Assembly: GCF_006152145.1 (NCBI RefSeq)
Contig: NZ_VDFV01000003.1
Location: forward strand, 1 to 64,000
Reading direction: 5' to 3'
Length of the DNA: 64,000 nt
DNA from: Rubellimicrobium roseum
GTDB taxonomy: Bacteria > Pseudomonadota > Alphaproteobacteria > Rhodobacterales > Rhodobacteraceae
Each line of letters starts with the position of its first letter. The stretch's first letter is position 1. Shown here piece after piece: positions 25,862-34,866 of the stretch. The notes below the pieces were generated by a model, which was not told the origin of the DNA, ran no database searches, and saw nothing but the letters and a program-made list of their open reading frames with translations. A program made the position numbers and the translations under genes.

Positions 25862-26434
25862 TCACGCGCTGGTGGGTCCTTTGCTGCCCGGATCCGAGAG
25901 GGACCGATACACCGACGACCTGGCGATCCCGAGCTGCCGGGCGATGGCGGAGGGGGAGAGCTTCTCCTCGTTGCGGAGCCGCCGCACCTCGGCAGGGTCG
26001 ATTTTGGGCTTGCGTCCCTTGTAGACGCCCTTGGCCTTGGCCGCCGCGATCCCTTCCATCTGCCGCTCGCGCCGTAAGTTCGTCTCGAACTCGGCAAAGA
26101 CTCCCAGCATGTCGAGGAAGGCCTTGCCCGCCGCCGTGGAGGTGTCGATGGGCTGCTCGGTCGCCCTGAGCGTGACCTCCTTCTGCTTCAGCTCATGGAC
26201 GAGGTCCTGCAGGTCCCTGAGCGAGCGCGCCAGCCGGTCGATGCGGGTGACCACAAGGGTGTCGCCGGGCCTGAGGAATTGCAGGAGCAATTCGAGCTCG
26301 GCCCGGCCCTGCCGCGAGGTGCCGGTTCGCGTTTCCGAGCGCACGATCTGGCAGCCGGCCCGCCAGAGCTCCGCTTCCTGGAGCGAAGGGTCCTGATCGG
26401 ACGAGGACACGCGGGCGTAACCGTAGAGGGCCAT
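25862..26434 (-). CDS. Serine recombinase (resolvase/invertase family)
   Basis: This encodes 190 residues. The N-terminal catalytic domain begins MALYGYARVSSSDQDPSLQ, with the nucleophile at Ser10 and the conserved Arg8. GDTLVVTRIDRLARSLRDLQ follows in the usual place, and FAEFETNLRRERQMEGIAAAKAKG forms the E-helix. The C-terminal helix-turn-helix of the Hin/Tn3-resolvase type reads LSPSAIARQLGIARSSVYRSL. It looks intact. Starting at ATG 26434 places the nucleophile at residue 10, as in Tn3 resolvase; an ATG four codons earlier (26446) is also possible. No transposase partner or obvious res site was found, so it may be a remnant of a mobile element. Confidence 0.88.
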   Translation of the reverse strand: MALYGYARVSSSDQDPSLQEAELWRAGCQIVRSETRTGTSRQGRAELELLLQFLRPGDTLVVTRIDRLARSLRDLQDLVHELKQKEVTLRATEQPIDTSTAAGKAFLDMLGVFAEFETNLRRERQMEGIAAAKAKGVYKGRKPKIDPAEVRRLRNEEKLSPSAIARQLGIARSSVYRSLSDPGSKGPTSA

Positions 26435-27332
26435 CACAAGGCTCATCCGTCCGACTGGGATCCAGACCCGAGTAGGCTAGCCTGCGACATGGCCGAGCGC
26501 CATCCCATCCGAACAACAGGTCTCGTCGTCGACCCGACAGTTGCGACGGAGGCTGCGGATCGCTCACAGACCCCGGCCCCCTTGATCGTCTCGATCCAGC
26601 GCGGGTCCTCAGTTGGTCGCGCCCGAATGGTTGATGAAGGGATAACCCATAAGCGCTTTTCGCATGACATGCGGAACAGCATCTGCGACGGCAGCAAGAC
26701 CCAAGAAGCGCAAATCGGCACCGCGATCCGTTGCCTGCATGATCATGGGCGGCTGGCGAAGAGTGGGAGAGCGTCCGATCCAACCACGTCTCCCGGGCCG
26801 AGAACGCCCGATCGGCATCTCGGGCGAGGACGGCATGCCCGTGACACCCGAGGCTGGGGTCATCGACCCGTTCCCTCTCAGATGCACCCATAGCACCTGG
26901 GACGAGACCAGCCTGAACGAGCCTCTGAAGCGGCAGGCCGCGACCCAGGTCGTGCTGGCTGGGCAGCACACCTGTAACGGCTCACCATGCCTTCCGATGC
27001 GGTCTGTGTCCTCGACGGAGTCGACAACAAAGTGGCGCTGCACGACCTGCGGACGAACCAAGCGCCACGATCACGGCAACCGAAGTGGCCAGCAGCCGCA
27101 ACAAGGCGGCCCGCTCAGGCCAGTTGGCACGAACTCTTGGTGGCAGCCTTGCCGATAGTCGGTCTTGGCAGGCCAAGCTCGCACGCCGACCCGCCCGCCC
27201 ATCGTTCAAGTGACCCGATGCTGCCGATGCCTGGGCCCGAGATGGCGCCATTCGACAAGTAGAGGAACGACCAGCCGTCGCTCCTCCAGGCCTGGCGGTC
27301 CAACTTGAAGCCGCAAAGGCGCAGGCTGACGC
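26435..27332. other. Gene-poor stretch beside the recombinase
   Basis: About 900 bases contain only weak open frames on both strands. The longest (about 150 codons, minus strand, 26609-27061) has no ribosome site, no recognisable domain and unusual composition. The region may be decayed mobile DNA. Confidence 0.35.
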
Positions 27333-27587
27333 TCAGTCGTCTTCCTTCTGCAGGGCTGCGTACTCCTCCTCGCTGAGGGAAGCGAAGCCCACCTCGGCCG
27401 CATCGAGATCCCGCTCCGATTCCTCGTCGGACACCTGCGCCTCCTCGCCCTGGTTCTCGACGATGCCGCGAATGATGCTTTCGGCCTCGATGTCCATGAG
27501 AGCCTCCCCGATCTCGTCCCGCAGATCGAGACCGGGCTCGGTGGTGTAGAGCGTCACGGTGTAGCGGCGGCGGAAGAGCGTGGTCAT
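27333..27587 (-). CDS. Small acidic hypothetical protein
   Basis: This encodes 84 residues with a clear ribosome site (AAGGAGATCCC before ATG 27587). The N-terminal third has a basic strand-rich start, MTTLFRRRYTVTLYTTEPG. The rest is strongly acidic and probably helical (DLRDEIGEALMDIEAESIIRG, then an E/D-rich tail). I do not recognise the family. No membrane segment or signal peptide is present. It sits between a recombinase region and the homogentisate cluster and is not obviously part of an operon. Confidence 0.6.
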   Translation of the reverse strand: MTTLFRRRYTVTLYTTEPGLDLRDEIGEALMDIEAESIIRGIVENQGEEAQVSDEESERDLDAAEVGFASLSEEEYAALQKEDD

Positions 27588-27789
27588 GGGATCTCCTTCG
27601 GGGTCGAGATGTGGTCAGCCATAACGGTCGTTCCGGTGGAACTAGCTGGACCATCCCCGGATGGAAGGACGATCTTCCGGGCGGCCGCCTGCTTTGTGAG
27701 ATCCGGAGTCCGCCGTCGCAACCAGATCACTGGCTGGCCGCCAGAGCCGGGACGGAAGGGAACGTCACCGTCGGCAGGCCGCCCCCGGG

Positions 27790-28287
27790 TCAGACGCCCC
27801 CGCCTGTTCCGGGTGGTCGCTCGTCGTACCTGTCTGCCTGACATCGCCGGATCAGGTCTTGCAGCATGGCTTCCAGCTTCTCGGCGTTGCGGGGGCCGAG
27901 AATGCGCCGCAGGTCCTGGTCGAAGCGGATGGCCCGTTGGCCCAGCGTGGCGAACGTCTCGTGGCCCCGGTCGGTCAGGGTCAGGTTCTCGCTGCGCCGG
28001 TCCACGTCGTCGGTCCGCCGCGCGAGAAGGCCCCGCGCTTCCAGGGCCGCGACGGCGCGGCTCACCTTGGTCTTCTCCATGTGCGAGATGCGGCAGATCG
28101 TGGCGGCCGTCATGGCCCCGAACTTGCCCAGATTGGCGATGATGCGCCATTGGGTACGAGTCAGGTCATGTTCGGCGCGATAGATCGCCTGGAAGTCCCG
28201 GCTCGTCGCCTCGGCGGCCTGATTCAAGAGGTAGGGAAGGAAGGTCTCAAGGTCGAAGCTCCGCGGCTGGCCGCTCTCATCCTGCAT
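27790..28287 (-). CDS. MarR-family regulator, probable homogentisate repressor
   Basis: This encodes 165 residues. It has the winged-helix pattern of MarR proteins: LTRTQWRIIANLGKFGAMTAATICRISHMEKTKVSRAVAALEARGLLAR, then the wing DDVDRRSENLTLTDRG. ATG 28287 follows GAGG; an upstream ATG at 28323 is less favoured. It lies 48 bp downstream of maiA on the same strand, in the homogentisate gene cluster. Related MarR-type regulators control tyrosine degradation in alphaproteobacteria. A palindrome in the divergent maiA-hmgA promoter is the likely target. The effector, perhaps homogentisate or a later intermediate, is inferred. Confidence 0.85.
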   Translation of the reverse strand: MQDESGQPRSFDLETFLPYLLNQAAEATSRDFQAIYRAEHDLTRTQWRIIANLGKFGAMTAATICRISHMEKTKVSRAVAALEARGLLARRTDDVDRRSENLTLTDRGHETFATLGQRAIRFDQDLRRILGPRNAEKLEAMLQDLIRRCQADRYDERPPGTGGGV

Positions 28288-28335
28288 CGTCGTCCTCGCG
28301 TCTCGTTCAGGGCTGGGCGCCATCTCGCGCGTCGA

Positions 28336-28983
28336 TCACGCCGTGGGCGTCATACGGTCGGGGTGGGCGACGACGACGGGAGGCAACTCCGCCAGGCGGC
28401 TCCCGATGGCCGCGATCCGGGGATAATCGGCCAAGGCCACGCCCCAACGTTCCGCATGGTAGATCTGTGGGACAAGGCAGATGTCGGGCAAGGTGATGCG
28501 GTCGCCGTGGCAGAACCGCCCCGTGGAGCCGTCGGCCAGCATCGCCTCGAGCCCTTGCAGGCCCAAGGCAATGAAGTGGCGCATCCAGGCCTCCTGCGCA
28601 ATGGCGCCCCGCGACGCCTGAACGGCGTGGTGGGCGACGCGAAGGTTGCACACGGGCTGGATCTCGGCCGCGACGGCCAGCGCCAGCGTCCGTACCCGTG
28701 CCCGGCCAGGAGCGTCGACCGGCAGGAAGCCCGCGTGCCGCGTCTCGTCCAGGTATTCGAGGATGGCGAGCGACTGAGTGAGCCGCAGCCCGTCGATCTC
28801 CAGCGTGGGCACGAGTCCCTGCGGGTTGCGCGCAAGGTTCTCGGGGCCGGTCTGCTCGCCCCGGGGCAGGTCCACAGCGCGGCGCTCGTAAGGCAGGCCC
28901 AGCAGGTTCAGGGCGATGCGCACCCGGTAGGCCGAGGACGAGCGCCAATAGTCGTGCAGGACGATGAGCGCGGAGGAGGGCAT
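28336..28983 (-). CDS. maiA: Maleylacetoacetate isomerase
   Basis: This zeta-class glutathione transferase of 215 residues isomerises maleylacetoacetate to fumarylacetoacetate in tyrosine/phenylalanine breakdown. The start, [22 protein letters not shown], contains the SSxxxRVR active-site stretch of the zeta class; [13 protein letters not shown] and [12 protein letters not shown] are the glutathione-site segments; [18 protein letters not shown] closes the helical domain. ATG 28983 gives this standard start; the longer frame upstream runs through the promoter. Its neighbours hmgA and fahA, on the other strand, encode the steps before and after it. It is transcribed divergently from hmgA and together with the MarR gene. 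Confidence 0.93.
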   Translation of the reverse strand: MPSSALIVLHDYWRSSSAYRVRIALNLLGLPYERRAVDLPRGEQTGPENLARNPQGLVPTLEIDGLRLTQSLAILEYLDETRHAGFLPVDAPGRARVRTLALAVAAEIQPVCNLRVAHHAVQASRGAIAQEAWMRHFIALGLQGLEAMLADGSTGRFCHGDRITLPDICLVPQIYHAERWGVALADYPRIAAIGSRLAELPPVVVAHPDRMTPTA

Positions 28984-29034
28984 GTCGATCGCTCGTGAGA
29001 AGGTGGACCTCCGACCGACGCTAGGATTGACTAA

Positions 29035-29048
29035 GTTGCGGATGCAAC
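29035..29048. promoter_or_regulatory. Palindromic candidate MarR operator
   Basis: GTTGCGGATGCAAC is a perfect five-base inverted repeat around GGAT, lying between the divergent maiA (start 28983) and hmgA (start 29102) genes. Its size and symmetry suit a MarR dimer. Assignment to the adjacent MarR protein is inferred from position. Confidence 0.6.
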
Positions 29049-29101
29049 GATCATCCAGCGCAACCGGCATGACGGAAGCGGGCCGTGTCTTGGAGGACCC
29101 C

Positions 29102-30463
29102 ATGACGACTCACCGATTGCCCGAGGGCATGATCCGTGCGGCGGTCACGAGCGGCCCGCACGAGGGCTACATGCCCGGCTTCGGGAATGACTTCGAGACG
29201 GAGGCCCTGCCGGGTGCGCTGCCGCAGGGCATGAACAGCCCGCAGAAGTGCAACTACGGCCTTTACGGCGAGCAGCTCTCGGGCACGGCCTTCACGGCGC
29301 CCTCCCACCAGAACGAGCGGACCTGGTGCTACCGCATCCGGCCCTCCGTCAAGCACACGGGTCGGTTCCAGAGGATCGACGTGCCCCACTGGAAAAGCGC
29401 CCCCCACGTGCTGCCTGACATCGTCAGCCTCGGCCAGTACCGATGGGACCCGGTGCCCCATGCGGGCGAGCCGATGTCCTGGATCACGAGCATGCGCACC
29501 GTCACCACGGCCGGCGACGTGAACACCCAGACCGGCATGGCGAGCCACATCTACACCGTCACCGCCTCGATGGTGGACGAGTACTTCTTCTCGGCCGACG
29601 GCGAGCTTCTGGTCGTGCCGCAGGAGGGACGGCTGCGGTTCTGCACCGAGCTCGGGATCATCGATCTTGAGCCCAAAGAGATCGCCCTCCTGCCGCGCGG
29701 CCTCGTCTACCGCGTCGAGGTGCTGGACGGGCCGTGCCGCGGGTTCGTGTGCGAGAACTACGGGCAGAAGTTCCAGCTGCCGGGCCGCGGGCCCATCGGT
29801 GCCAACTGCATGGCCAACCGGCGCGACTTCAAGACGCCCGTGGCGGCCTTCGAGGACCGGGACGCGCTCTCCCGAGTGGTCATCAAGTGGTGCGGCCAGT
29901 TCCACGAGACGCGGATCGGGCACTCGCCGCTCGACGTGGTGGCCTGGCATGGCAACTACGCGCCCTGCAAGTACGACCTGCGCACCTACTGTCCCGTGGG
30001 CGCGGTGCTCTTCGACCACCCCGATCCGTCGATCTTCACGGTGCTCACCGCACCCTCGGGGCAGGAGGGGACCGCCAACATTGATTTCGTGCTGTTCCGC
30101 GAGCGCTGGATGGTGGCCGAGAACACCTTCCGCCCGCCCTGGTACCACAAGAACGTCATGAGCGAGTTGATGGGCAACATCCACGGCGTCTACGACGCCA
30201 AGCCCAAGGGCTTCGTCCCCGGCGGCATGTCCCTGCACAATTGCATGCTCCCCCACGGCCCCGACCGGACCGCCTTCGAGCGCGCATCGAACGCCGATCT
30301 CAAGCCCGAGAAGCTCGATGAGACCATGTCCTTCATGTTCGAGACCCGCTTTCCGCAGCATCTGACCGAGTGGGCAGCCAAGTCCGCGCCCTTGCAGGAC
30401 GACTATCTCGACTGCTGGGACAGCCTTGAGAAGAAGTTCGACGGCACGCCGGGCGTGAAATGA
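29102..30463 (+). CDS. hmgA: Homogentisate 1,2-dioxygenase
   Basis: This encodes 453 residues. The iron enzyme opens the homogentisate ring to give maleylacetoacetate. Recognisable segments are [57 protein letters not shown], and the iron-site region [12 protein letters not shown] with [19 protein letters not shown] 29102 follows GGAGG with normal spacing; in-frame upstream codons run through the promoter. It is first in an hmgA-fahA pair and lies opposite maiA and the MarR regulator. Length and sequence are normal for the family. Confidence 0.96.
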   Translation: MTTHRLPEGMIRAAVTSGPHEGYMPGFGNDFETEALPGALPQGMNSPQKCNYGLYGEQLSGTAFTAPSHQNERTWCYRIRPSVKHTGRFQRIDVPHWKSAPHVLPDIVSLGQYRWDPVPHAGEPMSWITSMRTVTTAGDVNTQTGMASHIYTVTASMVDEYFFSADGELLVVPQEGRLRFCTELGIIDLEPKEIALLPRGLVYRVEVLDGPCRGFVCENYGQKFQLPGRGPIGANCMANRRDFKTPVAAFEDRDALSRVVIKWCGQFHETRIGHSPLDVVAWHGNYAPCKYDLRTYCPVGAVLFDHPDPSIFTVLTAPSGQEGTANIDFVLFRERWMVAENTFRPPWYHKNVMSELMGNIHGVYDAKPKGFVPGGMSLHNCMLPHGPDRTAFERASNADLKPEKLDETMSFMFETRFPQHLTEWAAKSAPLQDDYLDCWDSLEKKFDGTPGVK

Positions 30464-30534
30464 TGGTCAGTCGGGGGGCGGGGTCCGGGCTGGTCCTTTA
30501 TCCCCGCTCGCCGCTCCAGCCCCGCCCCTGACCA
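30464..30534 (+). terminator. GC-rich hairpin between hmgA and fahA
   Basis: TGGTCAG (30464-30470), GGGCGGGG (30476-30483) and CTGG (30490-30493) pair in turn with CTGACCA (30528-30534), CCCCGCCC (30520-30527) and CCAG (30516-30519), with bulges between. The structure starts directly after the hmgA stop. It may end part of the transcription or stabilise hmgA mRNA before fahA. Confidence 0.5.
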
Positions 30535-30574
30535 GGCGGACCGTGGCTCCCCTTCCACCGTTCCGGACAGATCC

Positions 30575-31834
30575 TTGCCCCTTCTGCGCTCCTGGCTCGA
30601 CGCCGCCAACGATCCCGCGGGCCCGTTCCCGCTCAACAACCTGCCCTATGGCGTGTTCTCCGCGCATGGGGGCACACCCCGCTGCGGCGTGGCGATCGGG
30701 GACATGATCCTCGACGCCACGGGGCTGGAGGCGGCGGGAGTTCTGCGTCTCCCTGGTGGCCCGCTCCTGGCCGAGCCCGCCTGGAATGCCATCATGGCGG
30801 CGGGATCGGATGTGTGGGACGCGCTGCGGGCGCGGCTCACTGCGCTTCTGGCCGAGGGCGCGCCCGAGCGGGCCTCGGTCGGGCCTCATCTGGTGCCCTT
30901 GGCCGGGGCGCAGCTCCACCTGCCGTTCCGCGTGGCGGAGTACACCGACTTCTACGCCGGGCGGCATCACGCGACCAACGTGGGCACCATGTTCCGCGGC
31001 CCCGAGAACGCCCTGCCGCCCAACTGGCTGCACCTCCCTATCGGCTACAACGGCCGCGCCTCGTCGGTGGTCGTCTCGGGAACGCCCGTGCGTCGGCCCT
31101 GGGGTCAGGTGAAGGGCCCGGATGACGCCGCGCCTCGCTTCGCGCCCTCGGCCCGCTTCGACATCGAGCTGGAACTTGGCGCCGTGGTGGGCACGCCCTC
31201 GCAAGCCGGCCAGCACGTCACGGTGGCCGAGGCCGACGCGATGATCTTCGGCTATGTGCTGCTCAACGACTGGTCGGCCCGTGACATCCAGGCCTGGGAG
31301 TACCAGCCGCTCGGCCCCTTCCAGTCCAAGGCCACCGCGACCACCATCTCGCCCTGGATCGTCACCAAGGCGGCGCTTGAGCCCTTCCGCACCTCCACGC
31401 CCGCGCGCGAGGTGCCGCTCCTACCCTACCTGGAGGAGCCTGGGCCCATGCTCTACGACATCGCGCTTGAGGTGGCCCTCATCCCCGAGGGCGGCGAGGA
31501 GACGGTCATCAGCCGCACCAACTATGCGGAGATGTACTACTCCACCGCCCAGCAGCTCGCGCACCACACCACCTCGGGCTGCGCGATGCGCACGGGCGAC
31601 CTCCTCGGCTCAGGTACGATCTCGGGCCCGACCAAGGATAGCCGCGGCAGCCTGCTGGAACTGTCCTGGGGCGGCAAGGAACCGATCGCCATCGCAGGCG
31701 GCGCCCGACGCTTCATCGAAGACAACGACACCGTGACGCTCCGAGGTGAGGCCAGGGGCGACGGCTACACCATCGGCTTCGGCGACTGCACGGGACAGGT
31801 CATCCCGGCGTTGCCCCAGCCTTATGAAAGGTAA
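30575..31834 (+). CDS. fahA: Fumarylacetoacetase
   Basis: This encodes 419 residues and catalyses the last step of homogentisate breakdown, splitting fumarylacetoacetate into fumarate and acetoacetate. Conserved parts are FPLNNLPYGVFSA at the N-terminus, FRVAEYTDFYAGRHHATNVGTMF (with metal and catalytic Asp/His), LELGAVVG, GYVLLNDWSARDIQAWEYQPLG, and SGCAMRTGDLLGSGTISGP. The N-terminus aligns with the family only if translation starts at TTG 30575, a rare codon; no ATG is near and the ribosome site is weak. It lies 111 bp after hmgA with a hairpin between, so both transcription and translation may be lower than for hmgA. Confidence 0.94.
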   Translation: MPLLRSWLDAANDPAGPFPLNNLPYGVFSAHGGTPRCGVAIGDMILDATGLEAAGVLRLPGGPLLAEPAWNAIMAAGSDVWDALRARLTALLAEGAPERASVGPHLVPLAGAQLHLPFRVAEYTDFYAGRHHATNVGTMFRGPENALPPNWLHLPIGYNGRASSVVVSGTPVRRPWGQVKGPDDAAPRFAPSARFDIELELGAVVGTPSQAGQHVTVAEADAMIFGYVLLNDWSARDIQAWEYQPLGPFQSKATATTISPWIVTKAALEPFRTSTPAREVPLLPYLEEPGPMLYDIALEVALIPEGGEETVISRTNYAEMYYSTAQQLAHHTTSGCAMRTGDLLGSGTISGPTKDSRGSLLELSWGGKEPIAIAGGARRFIEDNDTVTLRGEARGDGYTIGFGDCTGQVIPALPQPYER

Positions 31835-32726
31835 GGTCCCTTGAGGCTTGTGCCTTTCCAGGGAGCCACGACGCCCCCCACGCCAGCCCTGTCCGGCTTC
31901 AAGTCGCAAGGGGCAACCGGTCGAACTCCAGGCGCGGCGCGGCTCCGCCAACTCCCGGACCGTGAGGAAAAGCCTCGCCCGAGCGGGACCGGCTTCGACT
32001 TCACGACGCTTGTTGACCGGAACTCGTCCGACCCGCGGAACCCTCTCCCGTAATCCTCCGCCTCGACACAGAACGGAAGCGCCCGAAGCGAACCAGTTAC
32101 CCGTAGGCGTGCGCGGGGCCACAGGTCAGGCGCAGCCGTGCACCAGCAGAGTGGTCGACGTGGACACACGCCTGGATGCGCAACGCCCGCCAGCCGAAGG
32201 CACCCGCTTGGGCAAGCCCACAACGACAATCTGGCCCATCTGTGCCTTCGCCATCCGACCGGCGGCGCTTGCCGACGAAAAGGTCCGGCGTGGCCGGCGC
32301 GGAAGCCAGAGCGGTTCAGTCCCGCTGCCGTTCGCCGTCCAGCACGGAGGCGAGGAGAGCGCCCACAGAGGTCGTCGAAGCATGTACGCGCCAGAACCTT
32401 GAATGTGCCGCCGCGGTCCTTGCGCCCGGCCCACCTCTAGAATGGGCCGAGCGTTGCGCTATTGACCCCACCTTCGCGACCGGACGCGCTGGCCAGGCAC
32501 GACCACCGCCGGACCGCCTAAGCCGGCCAACCAGCCGCGCCGCACAGATTTGGCCGGCTCCATGTTGCCCGCTCGGACCGGTTTTCTTACCCGTGCGGGG
32601 GCGAGGCGCTTGCGCAGGGCGGGACCAGGATCTATCGATCAGGCATGTCGTGATCCGTCCCGCCGCTCCTGAGCATGATCTCGCCCGCCATTCCGGTGGG
32701 TGGGCATGTCATGGAGAGTGAGCCCA
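31835..32726. other. Gene-free stretch after fahA
   Basis: Nearly 900 bases have open frames on both strands but none with a credible start, ribosome site and recognisable protein. No RNA gene is visible. It may be decayed DNA. Confidence 0.35.
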
Positions 32727-32906
32727 ATGAAGCACGACAAGGTGTCCGACGAGCGTCGACGTGGAGAAACCCGCGAGCGCATCATCCGCGCGGCCGAGCA
32801 GGTCCTTGCCCGGGCCTATCGCTTCGCTTCCCGCCAGGAGATGATCGAAAGCCAGTTCCGCGTGCGCGAAAGCGTGGTGCGGGAGATGAGGCGCCGCCTG
32901 AGGTGA
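32727..32906 (+). CDS. Possible small basic protein
   Basis: This frame of 59 residues begins at ATG 32727, preceded by a purine stretch (GGAGAGTGAG). It is very basic and probably helical (DERRRGETRERIIRAAEQ, then FRVRESVVREMRRRL). The RERIIRAAEQVL part is like the first helix of TetR-type regulators, but the helix-turn-helix that should follow is absent. It stands alone in a region of about 1.9 kb with no other gene. It could be a real small protein or a fragment. Confidence 0.35.
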   Translation: MKHDKVSDERRRGETRERIIRAAEQVLARAYRFASRQEMIESQFRVRESVVREMRRRLR

Positions 32907-33762
32907 GCCCGGATCGGGACGGGGCGACCCGTCCCGATGGCGCGTGATCGTGACGCTTCCTCGGCCCGTACCGGGCGTCGTCGTCCCGTTCGCGCCGAGT
33001 CTCGGCAAAGGGACGGGCCACGCGGCGTGCACCGCCGGTCCACAAGTGCGGCGCGCAGGCTGGCACGCTCGCGCTTGGCACCAAGGGCCTGATCCGCGAG
33101 CGACTACGACGCGAGCGTCCCACCGTCGGTTTGCGCGGTCGACGGGATGGTTATCAGCGACAACCTTGACGACGGTCAGCGCGGGAACTGAGACAGCCAG
33201 CCTTAGCGGCGCACCTTTGGCGGGCGGAACGCCACCCGCATCGACGGGCAGAGGGCAATTAGTTCCATGTCTTGCGCGGCCTCGTGCCGGGGGCGAAACG
33301 GATCGCGTGCAATTACAGATGTCTGCAATCTTCTGCACGCCGAACTTCCCAATGGCGAGTTCATGGGCATCGCCCAAGTTGCAATGCACCAGCGGTCGGA
33401 TGAGTTGCCCAAGCAGATCGCCCCTGTCAAAAGAACGAAGCGCATCGCCGACCTGGGTGGCGCGGCGGTGGTCGAGGTGACGACCCAGGGCGTCCCCGAA
33501 CCCGAGGTGGCGCTGCGCTCGACAGCTTCGATGCTGTGAAACCGCGCCGGTCAGGCATCGCACCGGTCACGAGCCGCCGGATCGAGCAAGGATGTCCCTT
33601 CGCTCGGCGCCTTTTCGATGCTGGCGGATTTCCGACGCGACACGGAGCAGACGCCGTGCGCCGGGGAGGGCAGCGACAAGCATCTCTGACTTGGAGGGAT
33701 CAACTGCCGCGTCCACGACCACGGCAAGCGCCTCTCGGGCCGGGGCGGCCCGAGCCCGCCAG
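32907..33762. other. Gene-free stretch before the GlxA-type regulator
   Basis: No gene could be supported. A plus-strand frame at 33267-33539 and minus-strand frames over the same bases have no known domain. Base composition at 33300-33450 is slightly lower in GC than neighbouring genes. Confidence 0.35.
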
Positions 33763-34743
33763 TCAGGACATCGTCCGCCTAGCCGCCCTCCAAGCCTCGG
33801 GGGTGGTTCCTTCCGCTTCACGGAAGGTACGGATGAGATGGGAGGCGTCGCAGAAGCCGGTTTCGGCCGCGATGCGCGCCACCGAGCGGTCTGTCCGGGC
33901 GAGCAGGTGGCGCGCCTGCGCCAGGCGGATTCGCCGGTCGGCCTCGCGCGGGGTCACGCCCAGCGCGTCGGCGAAGTGGCGCTCCAGCCGGCGCCGGCCG
34001 ACGCCCAGGCGGGTGGCGAGGTCCGTCACGCCCAGCGGCGCCTCCATCGACTGCTGCATGGCGAGAAGGGCGCGCTTCACCAGCGGGTCGGGGGTGGTCA
34101 GTTCCAGCGGCAGGCCGGGCTGGGGCCGCTCGGCGCCCATCGCCTCGTCGATGATCATGATGGCAAGGCTCTTCCTGGCCGCCGCCGGGCCGATGTGGCG
34201 ATCCACGAGGAAGGCGGCCAGATGCGCCGAGGAGGCCCCGCCCGAGCAGGACAGCCGGTCGCGGTCCACCACGAAGATCTGGTCCGACACGGGCACGAGA
34301 CCGTCGAACTCGTGCAGGAAGTCCTCGTGATGGAACCAGCTCACGCAGGCCTTGTAGCCGTTCATCAGCCCCGCGCGGTGCAGGATGAAGGTGCCCGTGC
34401 AGACCCCCACCAGCGGCACGCCCGCCTCGGCCGCGCGGCGCAGGAACGCGGTGTGGTCAGGGTGCAGGCGCTCGATCTCGTCCACGAGACCGCCCACCAC
34501 CACCACGTAGTCGAAGCGCTTGGGGTCGCCCAGCGGCTCCTCAGGGCTGACGCGGACGCCGCAGCTCGACGGCACGGGGTCGGGGCCGGGCGAGAGCACG
34601 CGCCACTGGCACAGGATCGGGCGCGACCGGTCGCCCTCGTCGGCGGCCAGCCGCAGCACGTCCACGAAGTTGGCGAAGGCGCAGAGCGTGAAGCGCGGCG
34701 CCAGGATGAAACCGATGCGCAGGCGGGGGGCAGGAGAGGGCAT
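33763..34743 (-). CDS. GlxA/GbdR-type AraC regulator
   Basis: This encodes 326 residues in two domains. Residues ~8-180 form a DJ-1/PfpI-like sensor domain (RIGFILAPRFTLCAFANFVDVLRLA, VVVGGLVDEIERL, VGVCTGTFILHRAGLM, WFHHEDFLHEF). Residues ~220-320 form an AraC helix-turn-helix pair (LGVTDLATRLGVGRRRLERHFADALG, RSVARIAAETGFCDASHLIRTFREAEG). This architecture matches GbdR, SouR and related activators of glycine betaine, dimethylglycine and sarcosine catabolism. It is transcribed away from soxBDAG, so it is the likely activator of that operon. Which ligand it senses is inferred. Confidence 0.9.
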   Translation of the reverse strand: MPSPAPRLRIGFILAPRFTLCAFANFVDVLRLAADEGDRSRPILCQWRVLSPGPDPVPSSCGVRVSPEEPLGDPKRFDYVVVVGGLVDEIERLHPDHTAFLRRAAEAGVPLVGVCTGTFILHRAGLMNGYKACVSWFHHEDFLHEFDGLVPVSDQIFVVDRDRLSCSGGASSAHLAAFLVDRHIGPAAARKSLAIMIIDEAMGAERPQPGLPLELTTPDPLVKRALLAMQQSMEAPLGVTDLATRLGVGRRRLERHFADALGVTPREADRRIRLAQARHLLARTDRSVARIAAETGFCDASHLIRTFREAEGTTPEAWRAARRTMS

Positions 34744-34782
34744 GGCGGATCACGGGACAATGGAGCCGTCCCGTTCATACAA

Positions 34783-34845
34783 CGGTTCTGACGCAATAAT
34801 ACAGGCCCAGGCCGCCGGTTCTGTCATCATGCCGTCATCTGACGC
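34783..34845. promoter_or_regulatory. Repeated sites in the regulator-soxB promoter
   Basis: CGGTTCTG occurs at 34783-34790 and again at 34816-34823, 33 bp (about three helical turns) apart. TCTGACGC occurs at 34787-34794 and 34838-34845. GTCATC occurs at 34823-34828 and 34834-34839, 11 bp apart. Direct repeats of this spacing suit an AraC-type activator. This is inference from layout. Confidence 0.45.
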
Positions 34846-34866
34846 GCCCTGACCGCGAGTCCCTGC

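Noticed and set aside
26609-27061. 150-codon minus-strand frame
   Set aside because: It has no ribosome site or domain and overlaps equally long frames on the other strand.
32727-32906. Small frame considered as a TetR-family gene
   Set aside because: Only a single helix resembles TetR and the DNA-binding turn is absent; it is listed as a doubtful small protein instead.
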